A stretch of DNA of 64,000 nt from Luteibacter rhizovicinus (GCF_004342265.1 NZ_SMCS01000001.1:310001-374000), one strand, 5' to 3'; shown: positions 17,220-26,769, counted from the first letter of the stretch. Numbers and translations are program-made. Notes: generated by a model not told the origin, from the sequence alone.

Positions 17220-18334
17220 AGCCCACCATGGCGGGCGTGCTCGATGCGCTTGAGCGTACGCCGTGGCGTTACGACTTCTTCGCTGCGCTCCGATGGCTGG
17301 AAGCGGCGCATCCATCGGCCCCCTCCATTGGAACGTCGCGTCGCCTCGACGACGACCCCGTGCGTTTCACGCAGGCTGTCTCCGTCGCATTCGAAGCGAA
17401 CGCCATACGCGGACTTCGCCGTCGCGCCCATGCAGCACCTCGACTTGAAGTCGTTTTCTTCGGTCTCACGGGCGCGAACGGGCCGATGCCACTGCATCTC
17501 AGCGAGGAAGTTCTCCTTCGCGGCATCGCCCACGACGACGCCATGGCGGCGTTTCTGGACATCTTTCACCATCGCCTGCTGTCGCTGCTCTATCGCGCAT
17601 GGTCCGAGGTGCGGCCCTATCCCGGGGCGCGCGGAAGGGTGTCGCGGGACAGGTTCGCGGGCTATGTCGCCGCCCTTGCCGGCGATCCGTCGAATGTCGC
17701 GCGCGCCGACCCGCTGCAATGCTGCGACCAGCGGCGGAGTGGCGACGACCTCGAACGTCGGTTGCGCGACCGGTTGCAAGTCGACGCGTCCATCGAGCCC
17801 TTGTCCGGATGCTGGACGCTGCTTGCGACCGGCGACCGTGTGTTCGCAGGAGGCAGCAGACCGGCATCCCTCGGTGTGACGTCGATACTTGGACGACGCG
17901 GCTGGAATACCCAGCACGGATTCCGGGTGCGTCTGGGGCCGATGGCTTGGTCGGCATATCGCGATCTTCTGCCGGGTGGCGACGATGGACGGATGTTGTT
18001 CCGTACCGTGAACCGCTATGTCGATGGCGGCATGCAATGGCAAGCCGTCCTGTTGATCGACGACGCATCGTGTCCGCGCATCCGCCTGGGCGATCCGGTT
18101 CCCCTCGGGCGCGCGTCGTGGCTGTGGTCGCGGCGCGAAGGCAGTCGCCGTGGCGTCTTCGTCGTCGACTCCGTCCGGCACGCCGCCGCGATGCGCGGCA
18201 CTGACGCCGCCAACGATGCCGCTGTCGAATCGATCGACGAAGAACCCGTCGGTCTGTCCCCTTATCGATCTTCTTCTTTTGTCACGTACGCAGGAAAATC
18301 ATGGTTGCCCAAGTCGTCTCCGGTGCCACGTTGA
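17204..18334 (+). CDS. tssG: Type VI secretion baseplate protein TssG
   Basis: A 376-residue protein with TssG features: RYDFFAALRWLEAAHP near residue 22, FFGLTGANGPMPLHLSE (about residues 84-100), FLDIFHHRLLSLLYRAW, and GRRGWNTQHGFRVRLGPM. It partners TssF in the baseplate wedge. The start at ATG 17204 has AGGGCAGGG just upstream and lies within tssF. The last about 55 residues are low in conserved features, and the 3' end overlaps the PAAR-like gene by 34 nt. Confidence 0.92.
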   Translation: MRPVVKPTMAGVLDALERTPWRYDFFAALRWLEAAHPSAPSIGTSRRLDDDPVRFTQAVSVAFEANAIRGLRRRAHAAPRLEVVFFGLTGANGPMPLHLSEEVLLRGIAHDDAMAAFLDIFHHRLLSLLYRAWSEVRPYPGARGRVSRDRFAGYVAALAGDPSNVARADPLQCCDQRRSGDDLERRLRDRLQVDASIEPLSGCWTLLATGDRVFAGGSRPASLGVTSILGRRGWNTQHGFRVRLGPMAWSAYRDLLPGGDDGRMLFRTVNRYVDGGMQWQAVLLIDDASCPRIRLGDPVPLGRASWLWSRREGSRRGVFVVDSVRHAAAMRGTDAANDAAVESIDEEPVGLSPYRSSSFVTYAGKSWLPKSSPVPR

Positions 18335-18690
18335 GCTGCTCGTTCGGGATGTCGCCCGGCGTGCTGACCGTGTCGCCCATCAGTCGCGTACAGGTGGAAG
18401 GCCAACCCGCCGCCAACATCCGCGACCATATTCCACTCGCCAACATTTCCTCATTCGGTCTGTGTCGCTGTCCCGCCAATCCAGTCGTCGTCGCAGCGAC
18501 GGTGGCGGCCATGGGCGTTCCGACGCCCGGAGGGTGCGTGCCGTCGACGTCCACACCGTGGATGCCGGGTGCGCTGGGCGCGACGACAGCGGGGAGTCCT
18601 TCGCTCGACGCCACATCGACCTGTCTGTGCACCTGGGGCGGCAGCATCCGTATTGTTTCACCCGGCACGGTGCGATCGCATGTCGCGTGA
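18301..18690 (+). CDS. PAAR-like (DUF4280-type) spike-tip protein
   Basis: A 129-residue protein matching the DUF4280 PAAR-like pattern: GATLSCSFGMSPGVLTV, then IPLANISSFGLCRCPANP, a TPGGCVPSTSTPWMPG block and C-terminal CLCTWGGSIRIVSPG. Such proteins are thought to sharpen the VgrG spike and carry effectors. It starts inside the end of tssG (34-nt overlap) and lies 40 nt before vgrG. It has no C-terminal toxin extension, so any cargo would be encoded elsewhere. Confidence 0.83.
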   Translation: MVAQVVSGATLSCSFGMSPGVLTVSPISRVQVEGQPAANIRDHIPLANISSFGLCRCPANPVVVAATVAAMGVPTPGGCVPSTSTPWMPGALGATTAGSPSLDATSTCLCTWGGSIRIVSPGTVRSHVA

Positions 18691-18730
18691 CCGCCGGATA
18701 CGGAAGACTCTGGCCGGGGCGGGGTGACCG

Positions 18731-20755
18731 ATGGAATGCTGGTTGGCGCTGGACGGCATGCCGTCGCCGCTACGCGTATGCGAACTCGAGGCCACCGAGG
18801 GCCTGAGCGAACCGTCGGAATGTCACGCGGTCGTGCTGGGCAACGGCGGCGATGTCGTATTCGGACAGATGCTGGGAACGTCCGCCAGGGTGGAGCTGCG
18901 CGGAGACGAACGACCGCATCGCGACTTTCAAGGCGTCGTCGCGGCGATCGTGCATATGGGGTGGCAGGGCGAGCATGCGCTTTACCGGTTCACGCTGCGC
19001 TCGTGGCTCTGGCTGCTGGGCCTTTCCAGCGACTGCCGGATATTCCAGCGGAAGACGCTGGTGCAGATCGTCGACGAGGTTTTTTCGGCCTATCCCGCGA
19101 CATTCGCATGGGAGTGCGTTCCCGACGACACCCCCATGGACTACTGCGTGCAGTACGGCGAGAGCGACTTCGATTTCGTAAGCCGCCTCCTCGCCGCCGC
19201 CGGTATCTACTATTTCTTCAGGCAAACACCGTCTCGCGACCAATTGGTTCTCGTCGATTCGCCCGTGGCGCATCCCGCGCTCGCGGGAGGCGAGTCGCGT
19301 CGCTGGGCGGCGGACGGGGGCCCGGCCGACGACACGATCCACGCATGGCGGTCGCATGGCGAGGTGACGACCACCTCGATGGCGCTGGTCGATTTCTCCT
19401 TCGATCATGCGACGAGTCGCGAAACCGCCGTCGTTGTTACCGGTGCGGATGCGCTGCCGGAGGAAGCCCACGGCACGTACGAGCGCTACGAGCATCCCGG
19501 CGATTTTCGGACCAGGACGGACGGCGAAGCGCAGGCACGTCGGCGTCTGGATGCCTTGAACGTCGCGGCTCGGCGGGCCGTCGGTGTGACGCAGGCGACG
19601 GACTTTGTCGCCGGTGGACTTTTCGCGTTGACGGGCCATCCCTTCGACGAGGAGAACGGACGCTACGTACTGACACGCACGCGTTACCGGATCGAATGCC
19701 CGCCTCCGGCCAGTGGGTCGGTAGCGATGGCGCGCATCGTTTGTTCCTTCGACGCACTTCGCGCGACACGGCCATTTCGCGCGCCTGCCGGCAGAAAGTC
19801 CGTCATTGCCGGCGCGCAGACCGCCATGGTGGTGGGAGGGCCGGAGGGAAGCCTGGTGGTCGACAGCAAGGGGCGGGTCAAGGTCCGGTTCCATTGGGAC
19901 CGTGCCGGCGAGGCCTCGGGCGATTGTTCGTGCTGGATTCGCGTCGCGCAGCCCATGGCGGGTGCGCGCTGGGGCGCCATGTTCCTGCCCCGCGTGGGGC
20001 AGGAGGTTGTCGTAACGTTCCTCGATGGCGATCCGGACCGCCCCCTGATTTCGGGTGGCGTATACAACGCGGGGCAACAGCCGCCGTACACATTGCCCGA
20101 CGAGGCATCCCGCAGTGGCTTTCGATCCCGCTCGCTCAGTGGCGACGAGGTCTATAACGAACTGCGTTTCGACGATCGCGCGAAAGCCGAGCGGCTGCTG
20201 ATCCATGCGGGCCGCGACAAAGCGACCATTGTTCGCAACGACACATTGTCTTACGTCGGCAACGAACGGCATTGCACCGTGGAAGGCCATCGCTTCACGC
20301 GCACGTGTGGCGATGCGCATCGCGAAACGCTGGGAGCCCGTCTGGACAAGGTCGACGGCGATGCGCACATCGATATCGGCGGTCAGCAGGTCGGCCGCGT
20401 CGGAAAGGGCATGGCGCTGGATGTATCGGGCGAGGGCCAGATCAGCTTCGGCGCCAGTCTCGCGGTTGCCAGCGGCGCGGATATCGATGGCAAGTCGGGT
20501 GGATCGATCACGCTGGATGCCGGAACGAAGCTGACCCTTCGCGTGGGTACGAGTTCGCTGGTTCTGGACGCCTCGGGTGTGGCGATCAACGGCACGAAGG
20601 TAAGTATCGACGGATCGGCCGGCGTCGCCATCAACGGCGGAGGTGCGTCCACAGCCGCCAGCGCGCGTTCTCCCAAGACGGTGGCGCCACGCGCTCCGGT
20701 ATCGCCGAGGCGGCCCGACGACGAAAGCGATGGCAACGCCTCGCATCCCTCCTGA
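18731..20755 (+). CDS. vgrG: Type VI secretion spike protein VgrG (TssI)
   Basis: A 674-residue VgrG with the gp27-like N-terminal half (CQYGESDFDFVSRLLAAAGI-like block near residues 139-158), the gp5-like OB domain (VVDSKGRVKVRFHWDR, WIRVAQPMAG, EVVVTFLDGDPDRP) and a C-terminal repetitive beta-helix needle (GGSITLDAGTKLTLRVGTSS, then VAINGTKVSIDGSAGVAING). The tail after the needle is about 35 residues, Ala/Pro-rich, with no recognisable effector domain. It trimerises at the tube tip and is crossed by the adjacent PAAR-like protein. Confidence 0.95.
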   Translation: MECWLALDGMPSPLRVCELEATEGLSEPSECHAVVLGNGGDVVFGQMLGTSARVELRGDERPHRDFQGVVAAIVHMGWQGEHALYRFTLRSWLWLLGLSSDCRIFQRKTLVQIVDEVFSAYPATFAWECVPDDTPMDYCVQYGESDFDFVSRLLAAAGIYYFFRQTPSRDQLVLVDSPVAHPALAGGESRRWAADGGPADDTIHAWRSHGEVTTTSMALVDFSFDHATSRETAVVVTGADALPEEAHGTYERYEHPGDFRTRTDGEAQARRRLDALNVAARRAVGVTQATDFVAGGLFALTGHPFDEENGRYVLTRTRYRIECPPPASGSVAMARIVCSFDALRATRPFRAPAGRKSVIAGAQTAMVVGGPEGSLVVDSKGRVKVRFHWDRAGEASGDCSCWIRVAQPMAGARWGAMFLPRVGQEVVVTFLDGDPDRPLISGGVYNAGQQPPYTLPDEASRSGFRSRSLSGDEVYNELRFDDRAKAERLLIHAGRDKATIVRNDTLSYVGNERHCTVEGHRFTRTCGDAHRETLGARLDKVDGDAHIDIGGQQVGRVGKGMALDVSGEGQISFGASLAVASGADIDGKSGGSITLDAGTKLTLRVGTSSLVLDASGVAINGTKVSIDGSAGVAINGGGASTAASARSPKTVAPRAPVSPRRPDDESDGNASHPS

Positions 20756-20776
20756 TTAATGAGCAAAGGTATGACG

Positions 20777-22120
20777 ATGATCGATCGCGCCGACAAGGTC
20801 GTCTGGTCGGAAGGTATGTTTCTCCAGCCGCACCACCTGCAGCAGCAGGACCGCCATGTGGCGGGACAACTGGCCGCCGCGCTGCGTGCCGTGCGCACTC
20901 ACGCGTGGGGATTCACGGAACTGGAAATCGACAATGGCGAACTCGCCGCGGGACACGTGCGTCTGGCTCGCTGCGCTGGCATCTTGCGTGACGGCACGCC
21001 CTTTGTCGTCAAGGGCGATGCGGATGCGATGCCCTCTTGCGTGCTGCCCGAAGGCGCGCGCGATATCGACATCGTGCTCGCGATGCCGCTGGCGCGACCC
21101 GATGCGGTCGAAAGCGAGGTGCGGCCGGGCCTGTCCAGTCTGGCGCGCTTTCACATCGTGGAGTTGCAGGTCGCCGACAGTCATCAGCACGGCGGCGATA
21201 TCGCCACCCTGCAACTGGCCCGGCCTCATCTGCGCCTGATGACCGAGAGCGACGCGCAGGCGGCGCATACCTATCTGGGTGTCGCGCGTGTCGTCGAGCG
21301 CGGGGATTCCGGCGTCGTCACGCTGGATGCGCACTACATTCCACCCGTACTCGGCTGGCGTGTGTCGGCCCGGCTCGCCACGCTGCTGCATTCGTTCCTG
21401 ACGCAGCTGCGTCAGCGCGTCCACGATCTGATGTCCGCGCTACGCGCACCGGGCTTTGGCGGTGTCGTCGAAGTACAGCAGTTCCTGCTGGCGCAAACAC
21501 TAGGGCGTGCGGAGGCGACGCTTGGACACATCGCGGGACAGGCGGATATGCACCCGGAACGTCTGTACGTCGTCCTGCTGGCGTTGCGGGGCGAGCTAGC
21601 CGTCTTCGAATCCCCATACGGAAGCGCGCCGCTGCGTCCGCCGTACCGCCACGACCGGCTCGCTTCGTGCTTCGCTCCGCTGGTTGCGGAACTCCGTCGG
21701 GCGATTGCGGTAGCGGTCGCCGAGAACGTCGTCGCGTTGCCGGTCGAAGAGCACGCGTTCGGCATGCATCATGCACGCGTCGGCGATGCGTCGCTTTATG
21801 CCGATGCGCGTTTCATCCTGGGAGTAAGCACGCGCTTGCCCGTAGAGCGTCTGCTGCAAACGCTTCCCGAGTCACTAAAAATCGGACCGGCCGAAAACAT
21901 GCGGGATCTCGTCGATCTTCAATTGCCCGGCCTGCCGTTGCGTGCGATACCGGGCGCGCCGCGCGAGCTTCCCGCATACCCTGGCTTCAGCTACTTCGAA
22001 CTCGATCGCCAGCATCCGCAATGGATCGGCTTCGCGGGCTCCAGCGGGATAGGTCTACATGTTGCCGGCGATTTCCCCGAGCTTCGCTTCGCGTTGTGGG
22101 CCATACGGAAAGAGCGATGA
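20777..22120 (+). CDS. tssK: Type VI secretion baseplate-membrane linker TssK
   Basis: A 447-residue TssK with the hallmark N-terminus KVVWSEGMFLQPHHLQQQDR. It connects the baseplate to the TssL/TssM membrane complex. Three in-frame ATGs are possible (20759, 20771, 20777). AAAGG at 20765-20769 sits 7 nt before ATG 20777, which gives the usual distance between the start and KVVWSEGMF, so I prefer it; 20759 would overlap the upstream TAATG junction. The tssL start overlaps its stop (ATGA). Confidence 0.94.
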   Translation: MIDRADKVVWSEGMFLQPHHLQQQDRHVAGQLAAALRAVRTHAWGFTELEIDNGELAAGHVRLARCAGILRDGTPFVVKGDADAMPSCVLPEGARDIDIVLAMPLARPDAVESEVRPGLSSLARFHIVELQVADSHQHGGDIATLQLARPHLRLMTESDAQAAHTYLGVARVVERGDSGVVTLDAHYIPPVLGWRVSARLATLLHSFLTQLRQRVHDLMSALRAPGFGGVVEVQQFLLAQTLGRAEATLGHIAGQADMHPERLYVVLLALRGELAVFESPYGSAPLRPPYRHDRLASCFAPLVAELRRAIAVAVAENVVALPVEEHAFGMHHARVGDASLYADARFILGVSTRLPVERLLQTLPESLKIGPAENMRDLVDLQLPGLPLRAIPGAPRELPAYPGFSYFELDRQHPQWIGFAGSSGIGLHVAGDFPELRFALWAIRKER

Positions 22121-23292
22121 AACGATTGTCGATACGCGCTCCCGTCGAACGGGTCGAATGGCGCAGTTTGTGCGATCTGGCGGCGGACGCTCTGCATTTC
22201 GCAACGCACCTGCGCGAGACCGAACACGAACCCGACCCGGGAATATTGCGCAAAGGAATGATTGCCGCATTGAACCGTTTTCGTTCCGAAGCCGCACGTC
22301 GCGGTGTGCCCTGCAACGCCGTGGAGCAAGCCAGTTATGCGCTCTGCACGTTGCTCGACGAGACGGTTGCCGGTACATCCTGGGGTGCCGGCCGCTGGGC
22401 GGCAACCAGTCTCCTTATGCATTTCCATGGCGAGCGTTCCGGCGGCGAGCGCGTATTCGCGATGCTCGATGCCATCCAGCGCACGCCGCTTCGCGACGCC
22501 GAACTCGCCGAACTGTTCTACGTGTGTCTTGCGCTGGGTCTGCAGGGACGCTATCGCATTCACCCGGAAGGTGCCGGCAAACTCGACCGTCGAAGGGACC
22601 ATCTGTATCGCCTGCTCGGCGATATCGCACCGTCGTCCGCGCAGGCCTCCGGGTCGGCGAAGGCATGGCGCCGGATCGCGTCAGCCGTCGTGGTTATCGG
22701 TGTCACGGCGTTTCTCGCGACGCTGTATGTCGTGCTGAGTCTTCGTCTTGGCGCGCGGCTGGATGCCCTGAAGATGAGAGTCGCCGCGATAGGGGCACCC
22801 AGGGCGTCCGAGGCATCGGCATTCGTGCACGACATCGGCATTCGAACGCGAAGCATTGAGCACGCGCTGGCCGATGACGTAGCGGCGGGCATGCTCACGC
22901 TGGATCGTCTGGAGAACGGATGGCGCATCCGCATCGCCGTTCGCGATCTTTTCGCACCGGGTTCCGCAAGCGTGGCGCTACGGCACGAGGTCATGCTGCG
23001 ACGCACGGGCCGTGCGCTGGCGGACTGGCCCGGCACCGTCCGTATCGTCGGTCACAGCGATACGTCGCCCCTTGCCGGGGGAGCCGCTGCGAACCGGCGA
23101 CTTTCACTGCGCCGGGCCGAGTCCGTCCGCGCCTTGCTTGCCGCGGCACCGCTGGTCCCTGCCAGCATGCGAGCGGAGGGGCGAGGAGCGGACGACCCGC
23201 TGTATCCGAATGACAGCGCCGATCGCCGTGCGGCCAACCGGCGTGTGGACATCTTCCTCACCGCCGATCCTGTGCCGGATAGCGCACCATGA
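22117..23292 (+). CDS. tssL: Type VI secretion membrane protein TssL with C-terminal OmpA-like domain
   Basis: A 391-residue protein. Residues about 1-180 form the cytoplasmic IcmH/DotU domain (LCDLAADALHFATHLRE, LCTLLDETV, FYVCLALGLQGRYR). One membrane segment follows at about 190-212 (IASAVVVIGVTAFLATLYVV). The C-terminal part is OmpA-like (RIVGHSDTSPLAGG, NRRLSLRRAESVRALL, ANRRVDIFL) and could bind peptidoglycan. This is the evolved TssL type, which may compensate for anchoring functions. It overlaps tssK and tssM by 4 nt each. Confidence 0.94.
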   Translation: MKRLSIRAPVERVEWRSLCDLAADALHFATHLRETEHEPDPGILRKGMIAALNRFRSEAARRGVPCNAVEQASYALCTLLDETVAGTSWGAGRWAATSLLMHFHGERSGGERVFAMLDAIQRTPLRDAELAELFYVCLALGLQGRYRIHPEGAGKLDRRRDHLYRLLGDIAPSSAQASGSAKAWRRIASAVVVIGVTAFLATLYVVLSLRLGARLDALKMRVAAIGAPRASEASAFVHDIGIRTRSIEHALADDVAAGMLTLDRLENGWRIRIAVRDLFAPGSASVALRHEVMLRRTGRALADWPGTVRIVGHSDTSPLAGGAAANRRLSLRRAESVRALLAAAPLVPASMRAEGRGADDPLYPNDSADRRAANRRVDIFLTADPVPDSAP

Positions 23293-26120
23293 AGCGACAC
23301 AAAGACGACGATCCGCGTCGAAGGGCAATGCGCGAGAACGTAAAAGCCTGGCGCCGGCAGTGTCGCGAACGGCCGGGTATCGTCCATCTGGGCGATCCTG
23401 CGCACATCATGTTTCGCAACGACATCGCGAACGACGCCGACACGCGTATCGTGCGTACGGGTGGCCATACCGTTCTGATCGTTGCGCCCCATCTTTCGAG
23501 TCCCCGCGATGCCAAAGACGCGGCGTGCTGGCATGCGCTCGTGGATGCGTTGCGTCGCGGACGACGGCCGCGCGCGGTTGTCTTTGCCACGCACGCCAGG
23601 TCGCTGCGCGGCGGCGGTACCGGCGAACGCGTGGCGATGGCGCAGCGAGTGCGCTGCGCCGTCGGCGATCTGGTCGCGGTGATGGGAGGTGGCGTGCCTT
23701 TGCATATCGTCGTTGCCGGATGCGACATGCTTCCCGGCTACGTGGAATGGCGGAGCAGCGGCGACGCCGACAGCATGACGGCGTTACCCATCGCGTGGAG
23801 CAACGGCGGCACGAGGGCCGATCTGGCTATTCGCCTTGCTCATATCGTCGACAACGGCCGCCGGCCGTCGATCGGCCGTCTGCACCGGATGACGGATGTC
23901 GCCAGCCGTGCGCGGCTCTATGCCTTTCCGCGGACATGGATGGCGTTCGCGTCGATCGTGGCGGCATTCGCGGTCGACGGTTTCGAAGGCGACGACGGTT
24001 ATCGCTTCATGCGCCGGGAAACCATCCATTTCACGGAGTCGCCGGGTCGGTCGGGCAGCGATTCGCTCGTCCGCGTCCTGCGCGTGGCACGCGACGAGCG
24101 TCGCCACCGCATAGGGCTGTGGTGGCGACGCATCGCGATATCCGCTGCGGCGCTGACCGCCGTTGCCGTGTGCATGTTCGGACTGTCCGCCTATCGAGAC
24201 GAACAGGCCCGGCTGGATCGTTTTACCGCGGTCATCCAGCAAGTGGAGGGCGACGGCGCGCGGTCTTCCCACCCGGACGTGATCGACACGCGCTACCTCG
24301 ATGTCTTGCGCGACGCATCGATTGCGATGACCGGAAACGAGTCGTATGTCTTCGCTTCCGGTCATACGGCTGCCCTGATCGAGACCATCGATGCAACTTA
24401 CCGACAGACGCTCCGCGACACGCTGCTGCCGCGAATCGTCGGGCGCCTCGACGCCGTGCTTCGGGCGCCGGCGACAAGCGATCCATCCCTGCTATTCGCC
24501 GCGTTACGCAGTTATCTCGCGATGGCCGGTTCCGGCGTGCCCGATGCGAAGGACATGGAATCATGGCTGCGCCCCGGCCTTCATCGTCATGTGAAGCATC
24601 TGCTGAAAGGGTGGGGCGCGGCCGATCGCATTGCGCCCGATACACAACTCGTACGACGCACCAGGGACGTATTGCAACGAACGCCGCCCGTGATGCGGAT
24701 CTATGCGGATCTGTCGCAGCAGGTAGACCGGCACCGCCTGCCTCCGGTGTCGGTCGCGCGTATGACGAACGGCGCCGCGGCCGGATGGTTGAGCATGCGG
24801 AGCAATGCATCCATCAACGACACGATGCCCGGTCGATTCACACGGGAAGGCCATCGTCTGCTGTTGGCGCGAATCGACAGCGTTGTCGCAACCGGTGTCG
24901 CCAACGATGCGCTGGTCATGGGCTCGAATCTGTCGCGCGACCAGACCAGGGAAGACGTACTCGACCTCTACGGGCGCGACTACATCGCTGCATGGGAGCA
25001 TCTGCTTCGCGACGTTCGTGTCGTCGCCGCGGATTCGGCCGACGATCTGGCCCGAAGGCTTCACGCGCTCGCTCGCGACGACTCCGCGCTGTTCGCGTTG
25101 ATGCGCGCCGCCTCCGTCGAAACGACGGTCGATGACGAAGCGGGCGCGATATCGCGCCAGTTCGCCGGGCTTCGCCATGCCATGGGATCCGTAAACGACG
25201 CGTGGTCGAACGCATTACGTACCGCGCTGATCGATGCGGCGCTGGAGATCGACGCGGGGCGACAGGCGACACGGGCGGGACTCGCAATGCCGGCGTCGGA
25301 CGCACTGACGCGATTGCCGCACGTGCTGGCGCAGGGGCCGCCCGTGCTGTCCTCCCTGCTGGACGATGTGTTGCCGGTCGCGCGCCGCGCCGCGCGACGA
25401 CAGGCGGCCGATGCACTGGCGAAGGCGTGGCCGGCGTCGCTCCGTTCGTTCTGCACCCTCGTCGTCGCCGGCCGCTATCCCGTCGATACGACAAGCACTT
25501 CCGAGTCGACCCTGGTGGACTTCGAGCGACTGTTCGCTCCGGGGGGACTATTGGACACGTGGTTCCGCCAGCATCTTGAAGCCCATGTCGACACGCTGGC
25601 CGTGCCGTGGACCCCGCGTGACGATGACGACGGTACGCTCATCGCGCCGGACGATCTGGCTGCATTCCAACACGCGGAGCAGATCCGCCGGCACTACTTC
25701 GCGGACGGTACGAAACGCGCAGGCGCCGACTTCGAATTGCGCGCCGTTTCGATGGATACCAGGATCAGTGAATTTTCGTTGGTAGCGGACGACGGTGAAC
25801 TGCATTTCTTCGGCGAACCCATACGCCCCGTTACATTCCACTGGCCGGCCCGGCGTCTGGGCGGCCGGCTGATGGCGTCCCTGTTGCTGGCGGATGGGCG
25901 ACGTATCGAGCGCAGCATACGGGGCGACTGGGCATGGCTACGCTGGCTGGACGAGGCGGAAAGCGCGCCTTCCGCGGAGCCGAACGAGCGCAGCCTGGTT
26001 TTCGATTTCGAAGGCTACGAAGTCGTTCTGGCTTTACGCACGGCAAGCGCCGATCACCCTTTCGGAGCACGGGATGGCGAACGCTTCCATTGCCCCGAAT
26101 TTGCCGCGACGCGATCGTGA
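23289..26120 (+). CDS. tssM: N-terminally shortened type VI secretion protein TssM (IcmF)
   Basis: A 943-residue IcmF-family protein, shorter than the usual about 1100-1300. The first about 275 residues resemble the cytoplasmic part, but there is no N-terminal pair of membrane helices and no Walker A loop. The segment where DTAGR is expected reads TVLIVAPHLSSP (residues 61-72). A single membrane segment lies at about 281-302 (RIAISAAALTAVAVCMFGLS). The rest is the periplasmic region, ending with the C-terminal beta domain (GPxxFHWP-like block VTFHWPARR and RSIRGDWAWLRWLDEA). The start overlaps tssL by ATGA, so this form looks established rather than freshly broken. No tssJ partner is present. 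Confidence 0.85.
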   Translation: MKRHKDDDPRRRAMRENVKAWRRQCRERPGIVHLGDPAHIMFRNDIANDADTRIVRTGGHTVLIVAPHLSSPRDAKDAACWHALVDALRRGRRPRAVVFATHARSLRGGGTGERVAMAQRVRCAVGDLVAVMGGGVPLHIVVAGCDMLPGYVEWRSSGDADSMTALPIAWSNGGTRADLAIRLAHIVDNGRRPSIGRLHRMTDVASRARLYAFPRTWMAFASIVAAFAVDGFEGDDGYRFMRRETIHFTESPGRSGSDSLVRVLRVARDERRHRIGLWWRRIAISAAALTAVAVCMFGLSAYRDEQARLDRFTAVIQQVEGDGARSSHPDVIDTRYLDVLRDASIAMTGNESYVFASGHTAALIETIDATYRQTLRDTLLPRIVGRLDAVLRAPATSDPSLLFAALRSYLAMAGSGVPDAKDMESWLRPGLHRHVKHLLKGWGAADRIAPDTQLVRRTRDVLQRTPPVMRIYADLSQQVDRHRLPPVSVARMTNGAAAGWLSMRSNASINDTMPGRFTREGHRLLLARIDSVVATGVANDALVMGSNLSRDQTREDVLDLYGRDYIAAWEHLLRDVRVVAADSADDLARRLHALARDDSALFALMRAASVETTVDDEAGAISRQFAGLRHAMGSVNDAWSNALRTALIDAALEIDAGRQATRAGLAMPASDALTRLPHVLAQGPPVLSSLLDDVLPVARRAARRQAADALAKAWPASLRSFCTLVVAGRYPVDTTSTSESTLVDFERLFAPGGLLDTWFRQHLEAHVDTLAVPWTPRDDDDGTLIAPDDLAAFQHAEQIRRHYFADGTKRAGADFELRAVSMDTRISEFSLVADDGELHFFGEPIRPVTFHWPARRLGGRLMASLLLADGRRIERSIRGDWAWLRWLDEAESAPSAEPNERSLVFDFEGYEVVLALRTASADHPFGARDGERFHCPEFAATRS

Positions 26121-26304
26121 TGTCGTCGCGATGAATGTTGCCGGCCCAGCGAGGCCATCCAGGGACATGATTGGGATCGCGTCGTTCCGGTGGGAAACAT
26201 AATGTGACGACGACGTGTATGGCATGCGTTTGCATTCCGGATGTGTCCGAAGGCCCGCGAAGGTGCAGAATGGCGAGGCCAAGGCCACCATCAGGAGAAC
26301 GACC

Positions 26305-26682
26305 ATGATCGAACAAATCACGGGTCTGCCCGCGGGTACGCTGGGCTTTCGCGCGCATGGACGCGTTACCGCGTCGGATTACGAAACGATCATCGTGCCG
26401 GATATCGAGGCGGCGTTCGCCCTCAACCGCAAGCTTCGTATCCTGTATCACCTGGGCGAGGATTTCGCCGGCTTCGAGGCAGGCGCCGTCTGGGACGACG
26501 CCAAACTGGGCTTCAGGCACTTCAGCGGATGGGACCGCGTCGCGCTGGTCACCGATGTGGCGTGGATACGGACCATGGCGCGCACGCTGGGTTTCGCCGT
26601 GCCAGCGCAGGTGCGCCTGTTCCACAACGGGGAACTCGAAGAAGCGAAAACCTGGATCAGTGAACCTTTCGCCGATGGTTAG
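26305..26682 (+). CDS. SpoIIAA-like (STAS-related) domain protein
   Basis: A 125-residue soluble protein matching the SpoIIAA-like family: LPAGTLGFRAHGRVTASDYE at residues 8-27, KLRILYHLGEDFAGF, GAVWDDAKLGFRHFSGWDRV, and a C-terminal ALVTDVAWIRTMAR and EEAKTWI block. Members have a CRAL-TRIO/STAS-like fold and are mostly of unknown function, sometimes linked to membrane or stress physiology. AGGAGA lies 8 nt upstream of ATG 26305. It is 184 nt downstream of tssM on the same strand. I see no evidence that it belongs to the secretion system. Confidence 0.8.
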   Translation: MIEQITGLPAGTLGFRAHGRVTASDYETIIVPDIEAAFALNRKLRILYHLGEDFAGFEAGAVWDDAKLGFRHFSGWDRVALVTDVAWIRTMARTLGFAVPAQVRLFHNGELEEAKTWISEPFADG

Positions 26683-26769
26683 ACGATTCCCTGCGCTATC
26701 GGGACATGCCCGCGTTGTCGGTTGCGCTGCGCGCCATGTCTGACCCAGCTATCGCCGGGAAAATCCCAT

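Noticed and set aside
18770-20746. A minus-strand open frame of 658 codons opposite vgrG
   Set aside because: Shadow of vgrG, with arginine-rich composition typical of the antisense frame.
23012-25135. A plus-strand 707-codon frame overlapping tssL and tssM
   Set aside because: Out-of-frame shadow; tssL and tssM carry the conserved sequence.
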